Assembly: GCF_024655565.1 (NCBI RefSeq)
Contig: NZ_JANKOF010000019.1
Coordinates: 1 to 62,183, forward strand
Length of the DNA stretch: 62,183 bases
Source of the DNA: Nitratireductor sp. ZSWI3
GTDB taxonomy: Bacteria > Pseudomonadota > Alphaproteobacteria > Rhizobiales > Rhizobiaceae
Reading direction: 5' to 3'
The notes below the pieces were generated by a model, which was not told the origin of the DNA, did not search any database, and saw only the letters and a list, made by a program, of their open reading frames with translations. Positions 8,514-16,054 of this stretch are shown piece after piece (position 1 is the first letter of the stretch; each line of letters starts with the position of its first letter). Both the position numbers and the translations under genes were made by a program.

Positions 8514-9065
8514 ATGCTTCGTTTGCTTCTTGCCATTGCCCTTTTCCTCAGCGCCGTTCCGGCGCAAGCGACGGAGGCCGGTTGGGCCTTGCTGCGCAAT
8601 GGCGGACAGGTCGTCCTGATGCGCCATGCCGATGCCCCCGGCAGCGGCGACCCCGGCAATTTCGACATCGAAGCATGCGGCACCCAGCGCAATCTGTCCG
8701 ACCGCGGACGGCAGCAGGCGCGCCGCATCGGGGCTTTGTTCCAGGCGCGCGCCGCGCCGATTGAACGGGTGTTGACCAGCCGCTACTGCCGCACCCGCGA
8801 TACCGCGGTCCTTGCCTTTGGCGCCGATCTGGTCGAGCCGCTCGCGGCCCTCGACGTTCCCGCCGACGAGGCGGCGCTCAAAGCCCAGAAGGCGGAGCTG
8901 CTCGAGCGAATCGAGGGCTATTCCGGCTCCGGCAATCTGATCATGGTCACGCATCTTGCCGTCATCCAGGCGCTGATCGGCGGCCGGGCGCGCGAGGGTG
9001 AGGCCATTATTTTGTCACGAGGAGGCGGCAATCTGCATGCCGCCGCGCGCATAACATTCAACTGA
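8514..9065 (+). CDS. Secreted histidine phosphatase superfamily (branch 1) protein
   Basis: 183 residues beginning with a signal peptide (hydrophobic 2-16, cleavage after AQA at 17-19), so probably periplasmic. Catalytic features of the RHG superfamily are Arg37-His38 in 'LMRHAD', Arg90 in 'LTSRYCRT' and second His147 in 'VTHL'. It is shorter than SixA/phosphoglycerate mutases but matches the small exported phosphatases of alphaproteobacteria. Substrate unknown. It stands alone, 107 bases before acpXL, and could share its read-through. Confidence 0.85.
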   Translation: MLRLLLAIALFLSAVPAQATEAGWALLRNGGQVVLMRHADAPGSGDPGNFDIEACGTQRNLSDRGRQQARRIGALFQARAAPIERVLTSRYCRTRDTAVLAFGADLVEPLAALDVPADEAALKAQKAELLERIEGYSGSGNLIMVTHLAVIQALIGGRAREGEAIILSRGGGNLHAAARITFN

Positions 9066-9171
9066 TCGACGGTTCAGTCCGCAAGGAACACCCTTTTCCT
9101 GCCGGCAAAAACCGATTAGAGACCCCACGATCATCTCATAGCAAAGAATCTCCCCAGACGAGGGCCCCGCA

Positions 9172-9450
9172 GTGACGACATTCGACAAGGTTGCCGACAT
9201 CATCGCCGAGACGAGCGAGATCGACCGCGAGAAAATCACGCCAGAAAGCCACACGATCGACGATCTGGGCATCGACAGTCTGGATTTCCTGGACATCGTC
9301 TTTGCCATCGACAAGGAATTCGGCATCAAGGTTCCGCTCGAGAAGTGGACGCAGGAGGTCAATGACGGCAAGGTCTCGACCGAAGAATACTTCGTCATGA
9401 AGAATCTTTGCGCCAAGATCGACGATCTGGTCGCGGCGAAGGCTGCCTGA
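9172..9450 (+). CDS. acpXL: Acyl carrier protein AcpXL for very-long-chain fatty acids of lipid A
   Basis: 92 residues starting at a GTG. Phosphopantetheine attaches at Ser36 in '[12 protein letters not shown]'. The stretches '[20 protein letters not shown]' and '[18 protein letters not shown]' are specific to AcpXL rather than housekeeping AcpP. In Rhizobium it carries the 27-hydroxyoctacosanoyl chain that LpxXL transfers to lipid A. It is the first gene of the operon that continues with the two fabF-XL genes, adhXL and lpxXL. A weak ribosome site (CGAGGG) lies 7 bases upstream. Confidence 0.96.
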   Translation: MTTFDKVADIIAETSEIDREKITPESHTIDDLGIDSLDFLDIVFAIDKEFGIKVPLEKWTQEVNDGKVSTEEYFVMKNLCAKIDDLVAAKAA

Positions 9451-9489
9451 GTTCTTGCCTGCATCTGAAGCAGTATCGACGAGGATAGG

Positions 9490-10677
9490 ATGAGCCCACG
9501 CGACGTTGTCATCACCGGCATGGGCATCGTCTCCTCGCTCGGCGAAGGGGTCGACGCCCATTGGCAGGCCCTCACGGCCGCCCCGCCCTCTCCCGTGCTC
9601 GACCGCGAGCGCTTCGCGCCCTACATGATCCATCCCCTGCCGGAGATCGACTGGAGTCGGCAGATCCCGCGCCGTGGCGACCAGCGGCAGATGGAGACAT
9701 GGCAGCGGCTCGGCACCTATGCCGCCGGGCTGGCGCTCGACGATGCCGGCCTGAAGGAGAACGAGGGCCTGTGCGCTTCGATGGACATGGTCGTGGCGGC
9801 GGGCGGCGGCGAGCGTGACGAGACCGTCGACGAGGTGATCCTCAACGCTTCCCTGGCGCGCAACGACCAGGACGTGCTGCTCAACGAAAAGCTCACCACC
9901 GAGCTTCGCCCGACGCTGTTCCTCGCCCAGCTTTCCAACCTGCTCGCCGGCAACATCTCCATCGTCCACAAGGTGACGGGCTCGTCGCGCACCTTCATGG
10001 GCGAGGAAGGCGCCGGCGTCTCGGCCATCGAGACCGCGGCGGCGCGCATCCGCGCCGGACAGTCCTCGCACATTCTGGTGGGCGGTGCCTTCCAGACCGA
10101 GCATTCCGACATGCTGCTCGCCTACGAGCTGGCCGGCTTCCTGCACCGCCAGGACTGGAAGCCGGTGTGGCAGCGCGGCGGCTCGCAAGGCGGCGGCGTG
10201 GTCACCGGCTCGGGCGCCGCCTTCCTCGTCCTGGAAGCGCGTGAACACGCCGAAAAACGGGGCCGTGAGGCCTATGCGGCGATCGGACCCGTGGTCTCGC
10301 GCCGCGTGCGGCGCAACCGCGAACCGCTGGCCGAGGGCATCGCGGCGATGCTCGACGCGCTCTCCCTGCCTGAAGGGCCGCTGCTCACCGTTTCTGGCGC
10401 CTCCGGCGCCCACGCGCCGACCAAGGCGGAGGCGGAAGCATTGGGCACGCGCGGCACGCCCGTCGTGCGCGGGTTCTCCACGCTGACCGGACACATGAAG
10501 GAAGCGCAGTTCCCGTTTGCCGTGGCGCTGGCCGCGCTGGCCGTCCACCACGGCAAACCCTATCCCGCTTTCGATCCGCAGAACGAGGCGGCGTTCGAGG
10601 GGGCCCCGCAGGCTGCGCTGGCGACGGCGATCGGGTATCATTGCTTTGAAGGAATGGGGCTCGTCACCAAGGCCTGA
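9490..10677 (+). CDS. fabF2XL: FabF2XL: ketosynthase-fold protein lacking the catalytic Cys (chain-length-factor-like)
   Basis: 395 residues with the thiolase/ketosynthase fold: N-terminal 'DVVITGMGIVSSLGEGVDAH', the central 'AAARIRAGQSSHILVGGAF' and C-terminal 'TLTGHMKEAQFP'. When aligned to FabF through the following helix and the GG turn, the nucleophile position holds Glu173 ('FMGEEGAGVSAI'), not Cys. The first catalytic His position ('NAHGTST' in FabF) reads 'SGASGAH' (Gly303 in my alignment). The second His (His335) remains. It is therefore unlikely to condense acyl chains alone and may pair with FabF1XL, encoded next. Gene identity rests on order in the acpXL cluster; the start ATG has GAGGA about 4 bases upstream. 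Confidence 0.9.
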   Translation: MSPRDVVITGMGIVSSLGEGVDAHWQALTAAPPSPVLDRERFAPYMIHPLPEIDWSRQIPRRGDQRQMETWQRLGTYAAGLALDDAGLKENEGLCASMDMVVAAGGGERDETVDEVILNASLARNDQDVLLNEKLTTELRPTLFLAQLSNLLAGNISIVHKVTGSSRTFMGEEGAGVSAIETAAARIRAGQSSHILVGGAFQTEHSDMLLAYELAGFLHRQDWKPVWQRGGSQGGGVVTGSGAAFLVLEAREHAEKRGREAYAAIGPVVSRRVRRNREPLAEGIAAMLDALSLPEGPLLTVSGASGAHAPTKAEAEALGTRGTPVVRGFSTLTGHMKEAQFPFAVALAALAVHHGKPYPAFDPQNEAAFEGAPQAALATAIGYHCFEGMGLVTKA

Positions 10678-10711
10678 GCCGGCTTGCCCCGCAGGATAAG
10701 AGATCGATCAG

Positions 10712-11980
10712 GTGAAAACGACCGACAGTTTTGGAAGACCCGTGGTTGCCGTGACCGGCATGGGCGTCGTCACGTCGCTCGGACAGGGGCGAGAGGACAA
10801 TTGGAACGCGCTGATCGGCGGCCGCTCCGGCATCCATCCGATCACGCGGTTTCCGGTCGACCATCTGGCGACGACCATCGCCGGCACGGTCGATTTCCTG
10901 CCGTCGAGCCGGGATGGCGCCAGCGCCCTCACCTTCGAGCTCGCCGATCTCGCCGCCTCAGAAGCGGTGGGGCAATCGTGCCTTCCCGGGAGCGATTTCG
11001 GCGGCCCGCTGTTCCTGGCGGCCCCGCCCGTGGAGCTCGACTGGCGCCATCGCCTGTCGCTCTATGCGGGAGCCAGAGAGCACAACGGCAACAAGAGCCT
11101 GATCGAAGCCGCGCGCATCGCCAAGGCGATCGAGCTGTTCGACGAAAGCCAGTTCGCAACGATCGCCGACAGGCTGGCCGACAGGTTCGGCACGCGCGGC
11201 CTGCCGATCACGCTGTCGACCGCCTGCGCGTCCGGCGCGACGGCGATCCAGCTCGGCATCGAGGCGATCCGCCGCGGCGAGTGCGAGCGCGCGCTGTCGA
11301 TCGGCGCCGACGGCTCGGCGACCGCCGAGGCGCTGATCCGCTTCTCGCTGCTTTCGGCCCTGACCACGCAGAACGAATTTCCCGAAAAGGCCTCGCGCCC
11401 CTTCTCCAAGGATCGCAGCGGCTTCGTGCTGGCCGAGGGGGCCGGCGCGCTGGTGCTCGAATCGCTCGACAGCGCGCTGGCCCGCGGCGCCGAGATTCTC
11501 GGCATCATGCGCGGCTGCGGCGAGAAGGCCGACGACTTCCACCGCACCCGCTCCAAGCCGGACGGCTCGCCGGCGATCGCCGCCGTGCGGGCGGCGCTTT
11601 CCGATGCCGGCATGGCCGAGGACGCGGTCGAGTACATCAACGCGCACGGCACCTCGACGCCGGAAAACGACAAGATGGAGCATCTGTCCCTGTCGACGGT
11701 TTTCGGCGAGCGCATCAAGTCCGTGCCGATCTCCTCCAACAAGTCGATGATCGGACACACGCTGTCGGCGGCCGGCGCCGTCGAGGCCGTCTTCTCGATC
11801 ATGACGATGCGCGAGGGCGTCATTCCGCCGACCATCAACTACGACACGCCCGATCCGGCGATCGAGCTCGACGTGGTGCCGAACGTCAAGCGCCAGGCCC
11901 AGGTCTCGACCGTGCTGTCGAACTCCTTCGGCTTCGGCGGGCAGAACACCTGCCTTGTCATGGCGCGCGAACCGGAATGA
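10712..11980 (+). CDS. fabF1XL: FabF1XL: beta-ketoacyl-ACP synthase for VLCFA elongation
   Basis: 422 residues beginning at GTG, 34 bases after fabF2XL. The full ketosynthase set is present: Cys172 in 'LSTACASGATAIQ', His312 in 'INAHGTSTPENDK', Lys344 and His349 in 'SNKSMIGHTLSAAG'. Expected role: elongation on AcpXL towards the C28 chain of lipid A, in the cytoplasm. The family is FabF/KAS II. The partner encoded just upstream has lost the same residues, which suggests a heterodimer. A long intercistronic inverted repeat (11992-12061) follows the stop codon. Confidence 0.94.
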   Translation: MKTTDSFGRPVVAVTGMGVVTSLGQGREDNWNALIGGRSGIHPITRFPVDHLATTIAGTVDFLPSSRDGASALTFELADLAASEAVGQSCLPGSDFGGPLFLAAPPVELDWRHRLSLYAGAREHNGNKSLIEAARIAKAIELFDESQFATIADRLADRFGTRGLPITLSTACASGATAIQLGIEAIRRGECERALSIGADGSATAEALIRFSLLSALTTQNEFPEKASRPFSKDRSGFVLAEGAGALVLESLDSALARGAEILGIMRGCGEKADDFHRTRSKPDGSPAIAAVRAALSDAGMAEDAVEYINAHGTSTPENDKMEHLSLSTVFGERIKSVPISSNKSMIGHTLSAAGAVEAVFSIMTMREGVIPPTINYDTPDPAIELDVVPNVKRQAQVSTVLSNSFGFGGQNTCLVMAREPE

Positions 11981-11991
11981 AAAGAGAGCGG

Positions 11992-12061
11992 ATGGTGAAT
12001 GGTCAACAGTGAATGGAAGACGGGATTCTCACCATTCACTATTCACCATTCACCATTCACC
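11992..12061. repeat. Intercistronic inverted repeat built from the word GGTGAATGG
   Basis: Left arm 11994-12016 holds GGTGAATGGTCAACAGTGAA and ends in TGG. The right arm within 12032-12061 is a run of CCATTCACTATTCACCATTC-type words. About 21 of 23 positions pair, across a 15-base loop, and spare repeat units allow slippage. It starts 11 bases after fabF1XL and ends 33 bases before adhXL, so it is probably transcribed. Its design is like the element at 26491-26616. Confidence 0.75.
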
Positions 12062-12094
12062 AACTACAACGCACTCTCCACGGAACCTGAACTC

Positions 12095-13123
12095 ATGCGC
12101 GCATTGCAACTCGTCGCGGACCGGAAGCTCGAAACCGTCGATCTTGCGCCGCCTCCGCCGCCCGGCCAAGGCGAAGTGACGCTGAGGATTCGCGCCGTGG
12201 CGCTGAACCACATCGACGTGTGGGGCTGGCGCGGCATGGCGTTCGCCAAGCGCAAGATGCCGCTGGTGGTCGGAGCCGAGGCATCCGGAGAGGTCGAGGC
12301 GGTCGGCCCCGGGGTCGGCAATCTCCTGCCGGGGCAGCTGGTCTCCATCTACGGTGCGCGCACCTGCGGCCTGTGCCGTCCCTGCCGCGAGGGACGCGAC
12401 AATCTGTGCGAGCACGTCTCAGGCGTCCACGGCTTCCACCTCGACGGTTTTGCGCAGGAGAAGATCAACCTGCCGGCGCGGCTCCTGGTGCCCGCCCCGC
12501 CCGGCGTCGACGAGATCGGCGCGGCGGTGGCCCCCGTCACCTTCGGCACGGTCGAGCACATGCTGTTCGACAACGCCAGGCTGGAGCCGGGGGAAACGAT
12601 CCTCATCCAGGCCGGCGGCTCCGGCATCGGCTCGGCGGCGATCCAGCTCGCCAAGCGCATGGGCTGCACCGTCATCACCACGGTCGGCTCGAACGACAAG
12701 ATCGACAAGGCCAAGGCGCTCGGCGCCGATCACGTCATCAACTACCGCGAGGACCGCTTCGAGGGCGTGGTGCGCAAACTGACCAGGAAGCGCGGCGTCG
12801 ACGTGGTGTTCGAGCATGTCGGCGCCGACACCTGGGCCGGCTCCATGCTGTCGCTGAAACGCGGCGGGCGGCTCGTCACCTGCGGCTCCACCTCCGGCGT
12901 CTCGACCAACATGAACCTCATGCAATTGTTCCAGCAGCAGTTGAAGCTGCTCGGCTCCTTCGGCTGCCGGATGGAGAACATGGCCGACGCCATGCAGAAA
13001 ATGGCCGCGGGCCTCGTCTCCCCCGTGGTCGATACGGTGGTCGGCTTCGACGACATCGACACCGCGCTGGCGCGCATGGAAGGCCGCGACGTGTTCGGCA
13101 AGATCATCCTGCGGATCGCCTGA
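12095..13123 (+). CDS. adh2XL: AdhXL: zinc-containing medium-chain dehydrogenase/reductase of the VLCFA cluster
   Basis: 342 residues of the MDR superfamily. A GroES-like domain holds four Cys of a structural zinc loop (91, 94, 97 and 105 in 'CGLCRPCREGRDNLC'). A Rossmann domain follows with 'IQAGGSGIGSAAIQLAKRMG' (about 169-188). The usual catalytic-zinc Cys near residue 40 is not seen ('LNHIDVWGW'), so it may be quinone-oxidoreductase- or enoyl-reductase-like rather than a true alcohol dehydrogenase. In the Rhizobium cluster the homologue is proposed to act in VLCFA synthesis. The ATG at 12095 was chosen over an upstream frame that reads through the intercistronic repeat. Confidence 0.9.
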   Translation: MRALQLVADRKLETVDLAPPPPPGQGEVTLRIRAVALNHIDVWGWRGMAFAKRKMPLVVGAEASGEVEAVGPGVGNLLPGQLVSIYGARTCGLCRPCREGRDNLCEHVSGVHGFHLDGFAQEKINLPARLLVPAPPGVDEIGAAVAPVTFGTVEHMLFDNARLEPGETILIQAGGSGIGSAAIQLAKRMGCTVITTVGSNDKIDKAKALGADHVINYREDRFEGVVRKLTRKRGVDVVFEHVGADTWAGSMLSLKRGGRLVTCGSTSGVSTNMNLMQLFQQQLKLLGSFGCRMENMADAMQKMAAGLVSPVVDTVVGFDDIDTALARMEGRDVFGKIILRIA

Positions 13124-13131
13124 CCCGGCAG

Positions 13132-14052
13132 ATGAAGCGCTTCCTCCTCCTTCTCGGCAGGCGGTTGAAGGCCGCGGAATACTGGCTGACAGCTCGCCTC
13201 GTCATCCTGCTTTTAGGCCTTTTGCGTCGCCTCCCGCCGCAAAAGGCGCTGCAGCTGGCCGAGCGGATCGCCCGCCGCGCCGGCCCCTGGGTCGGCCGGC
13301 ACCGGCTCGCCGTCAGCAATCTGCGCCAGGCCTATCCGGAAAAGAGCGACGCCGAGATCGAGACCATCGCCTCGGACATGTGGGCCAACATGGCCCGGCT
13401 CGCCGTCGAATACGTGTTTCTCGACAAGCTGTTCGATTTCGACCCCGACAGCGACAAGCCGGGCCGCGTCGAGGTCTGCGGCATCGACGTGTTCGTCAAG
13501 CTGCGCGAGGAAAAGGGTGTGCCGCACATCTTCTTCACCGCCCATCTCGGCAATTTCGAGTTCCTGCCGATCGCCGCGGCGAAGTTCGGGCTCGAGACCA
13601 CCTCCCTCTTCCGCCCGCCGAACAATCCCTATGTCGCCGACTACATCCTGAGGACTCGCCGCAGCGCCATGGGTGGCCTCGTGCCCTCGCAGGCGGGCGC
13701 TGCCATGCAGCTTGCCCGCGTCCTCGACGAGGGCGGCAATGTCGGCGTGCTGGTGGACCAGAAGTTCCGCAAGGGCGTGCGCACGCACTTCTTCGGCCGC
13801 GCCTGCCGGACCAACCCGCTGGTGCCGAAGCTTGCCCGGCACTATGGCTGCGACGTCTATCCGGCGCGCTGCATCCGCCTGCCCGGCGGGCGCTACCGGC
13901 TGGTGGTGGAGGACAAGATCTCGCTTCCGCGCACCACCGACGGCACCGTCGATGTCGAGGCGGGCGCGCAGATGCTCAACGACATCGTCGAACGCTGGGT
14001 GCGCGAAGACCCGGGCCAGTGGATGTGGTTCCACAAGCGCTGGGCGATGTAG
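13132..14052 (+). CDS. lpxXL: LpxXL: lipid A acyltransferase that adds the very-long-chain fatty acid
   Basis: 306 residues of the LpxL/HtrB family. There is an N-terminal membrane-associating helix (about 15-32) and an HX4E active site at His138-Glu143 ('HLGNFEF'). Later family segments are 'NVGVLVDQKFRKGV' and the C-terminal 'PGQWMWFHKRW'. It should transfer the C28 acyl chain from AcpXL to the lipid A precursor at the inner membrane. It starts 8 bases after adhXL and ends the operon. The assignment to LpxXL over a housekeeping LpxL is from cluster context. Confidence 0.94.
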   Translation: MKRFLLLLGRRLKAAEYWLTARLVILLLGLLRRLPPQKALQLAERIARRAGPWVGRHRLAVSNLRQAYPEKSDAEIETIASDMWANMARLAVEYVFLDKLFDFDPDSDKPGRVEVCGIDVFVKLREEKGVPHIFFTAHLGNFEFLPIAAAKFGLETTSLFRPPNNPYVADYILRTRRSAMGGLVPSQAGAAMQLARVLDEGGNVGVLVDQKFRKGVRTHFFGRACRTNPLVPKLARHYGCDVYPARCIRLPGGRYRLVVEDKISLPRTTDGTVDVEAGAQMLNDIVERWVREDPGQWMWFHKRWAM

Positions 14053-14071
14053 CCGGACACTGCCGGGGGCT

Positions 14072-14503
14072 TCAATCGGTGACGACGATCCGCGTGTTGG
14101 CCGGGCCGACCTGCTTCACGAGCGCATAAAGCCGCGCCGCATTGGCCGTGTCGAGGCGGACGCATCCATGCGAAGCCGGGCGGCCGAGCCTGGAGACCGC
14201 GTTGGTGCCGTGGATCGCATAGCCGCCGTGATAGAAGATCGAATAGGGCATCGGTGACATATCGTATTTGCGCGAATACCACATGCGGTGCATCCGCTTC
14301 GGCCGCCACTGGCCGCGCGGGGTGACATAGCCGCGTCTTGCTGTGGATACGCGCCAGCGATGCAGCACGCGGCCGCGATGAGTGACAGTCATCGTCTGCG
14401 TCGAAAGACTGACCTTGGCGACCAGATTGGCCGCAATACCATCCGCGGTGGCGCCAGCCAAGAGCATCCCCGCGACGGCCAATGCATAAAAGAAGTTTTT
14501 CAT
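14072..14503 (-). CDS. Periplasmic L,D-transpeptidase (YkuD family)
   Basis: 143 residues from the ATG at 14503: a signal peptide (about 5-25), then a YkuD domain. The catalytic region is 'AIHGTNAVSRLGRPASHGCV', with His98, His112 and nucleophile Cys114. Members make 3-3 peptidoglycan cross-links or attach proteins to peptidoglycan. This one is short, without LysM or other binding domains, a form with many paralogues in Rhizobiales. A GTG at 14533 would add 10 residues before the signal and is less likely. It converges with lpxXL. Confidence 0.9.
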   Translation of the reverse strand: MKNFFYALAVAGMLLAGATADGIAANLVAKVSLSTQTMTVTHRGRVLHRWRVSTARRGYVTPRGQWRPKRMHRMWYSRKYDMSPMPYSIFYHGGYAIHGTNAVSRLGRPASHGCVRLDTANAARLYALVKQVGPANTRIVVTD

Positions 14504-14688
14504 GAGCGCCCCCGCTCTCTGCGTCAAGTTCACGCCTGTTGAATTTCAATCTTACTTGAAAAGGATAACAAAACCTCAAATGACCTTTTCATGTTGAGCG
14601 CATTCGCCTCAAACGCGCAAGAACGCGGCGCTCACAATTGCGTGTATACGGCCTTGCCAAGCGTCTTTCGGGCGGTTCTATTGCCGGT

Positions 14689-15972
14689 ATGAACGAACAT
14701 CTTGCCCTCGCCGTCCGCGGCCGCGTCGATGACCTGGTCGCCCTCACCGCAGACCTGATCCGCTTTCCGACGGTGAACCCGCCGGGCGAAGCCTATACGC
14801 CCTGCGCCGAATACATCGCCGCGCGCCTCAGCAAGCGCGGCTTTTCCACCCAGCTCATCCGCGGCACCGGCGCGCCGGGCGATTCGGACCGCTACCCGCG
14901 CACCAATGTGGTGGCGCGGCGCGAGGGTCGCAGCCCCGGCGCGACGGTCCATTTCAACTCGCATATCGATGTCGTCGAGGCCGGCGAAGGCTGGACCGTC
15001 GATCCCTATGCCGGCGTGGTGCGCGACGGCAAGGTGTTCGGCCGCGGCGCCTGCGACATGAAGGGCGGGCTCGCCGCCTCGATCATCGCGGCCGAAGCCT
15101 TTCTCGAGGTCTATCCGGACTTTCCCGGCGCGATCGAGATCTCCGGCACGGCCGACGAGGAATCCGGCGGCTTCGGCGGCGTCGCCCATCTGGCGCGCCA
15201 GGGCTTCTTCTCCAAGCCGCGCGTCGACCATGTGATCATCCCCGAGCCGCTCAACAAGGACCGCATCTGCCTCGGCCATCGCGGCGTGTGGTGGGCAGAG
15301 ATCGAGACCCACGGTGCAATTGCCCACGGCGCGATGCCATTCCTCGGCGATTCGGCAATCCGCCACATGGGCGCCGTGCTGCACGCCTTCGAGGAGGAAT
15401 TATATCCCGCTCTCGAGCACAAGCAGACGCGCATGCCGGTGGTGCCGGAAGGGGCGCGCCGCTCCACCCTCAACCTCAACTCAGTCCATGGCGGTCAGAC
15501 GGAAGACTTCTTCCCCGGCCTCCCCTCGCCCAACGTCGCCGATTCCTGCCGCCTCGTACTCGACCGGCGCTTCCTGATCGAGGAAGACATTTCCGAGGTG
15601 AAGGGCGAGGTCGTCTCGATCCTCGAGCGGCTGAAACGCGAGCGGCCGAAATTCGACTATCACCTGCGCGACCTGATGGAGGTGCTGCCGCTGATGACCG
15701 AGCGCGACGCGCCGGTTCCCACCGCCATCGCCGCCGGCATCCGCGAAGTGTTCGGCAAGGAGCCCGAATACATCATCTCGCCCGGCACCTACGACCAGAA
15801 GCACATCGCCCGCATCGGCCATCTGCACGACTGCGTCGCCTATGGCCCCGGCATCCTGGATCTGGCGCACCAGCCCGACGAATGGGTCGGCATCGAGGAC
15901 ATGGTGCAGTCGGCCATCGTCATGGCGATGAGCCTCGACGCGCTCCTGCGCGGAGCGCGGCCGGCGCCCTGA
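14689..15972 (+). CDS. M20-family peptidase (ArgE/DapE type)
   Basis: 427 residues. Metal-site motifs are His92-x-Asp94 in 'NSHIDVVE', Asp123 in 'GRGACDMKGG', the Glu pair at 157-158 in 'GTADEESGG', and a C-terminal His in 'LAHQPDEW'. The family hydrolyses N-acyl amino acids or small peptides with two zinc ions. It lies 82 bases before a complete Dpp/Opp-type importer on the same strand, so it probably processes the imported compound. The exact substrate cannot be read. The ATG at 14689 was chosen; a TTG 17 codons earlier lacks support. Confidence 0.88.
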   Translation: MNEHLALAVRGRVDDLVALTADLIRFPTVNPPGEAYTPCAEYIAARLSKRGFSTQLIRGTGAPGDSDRYPRTNVVARREGRSPGATVHFNSHIDVVEAGEGWTVDPYAGVVRDGKVFGRGACDMKGGLAASIIAAEAFLEVYPDFPGAIEISGTADEESGGFGGVAHLARQGFFSKPRVDHVIIPEPLNKDRICLGHRGVWWAEIETHGAIAHGAMPFLGDSAIRHMGAVLHAFEEELYPALEHKQTRMPVVPEGARRSTLNLNSVHGGQTEDFFPGLPSPNVADSCRLVLDRRFLIEEDISEVKGEVVSILERLKRERPKFDYHLRDLMEVLPLMTERDAPVPTAIAAGIREVFGKEPEYIISPGTYDQKHIARIGHLHDCVAYGPGILDLAHQPDEWVGIEDMVQSAIVMAMSLDALLRGARPAP

Positions 15973-16054
15973 CGGCGGCACGAACACTTCGATTTACTCG
16001 CGCGGAAATTCGCGCTTCAATCCTCCGGAATCGGAGGTTCCCCGGGAGAAAGCC

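Noticed and set aside
9136-10641. A 501-codon open frame opposite fabF2XL and acpXL
   Set aside because: It covers two recognisable genes in antisense and has no ribosome site or domain.
12220-13131. N-terminal extension of lpxXL through the adhXL gene
   Set aside because: The frame is open, but the sequence is an out-of-frame reading of adhXL; the LpxXL family start fits the ATG at 13132.
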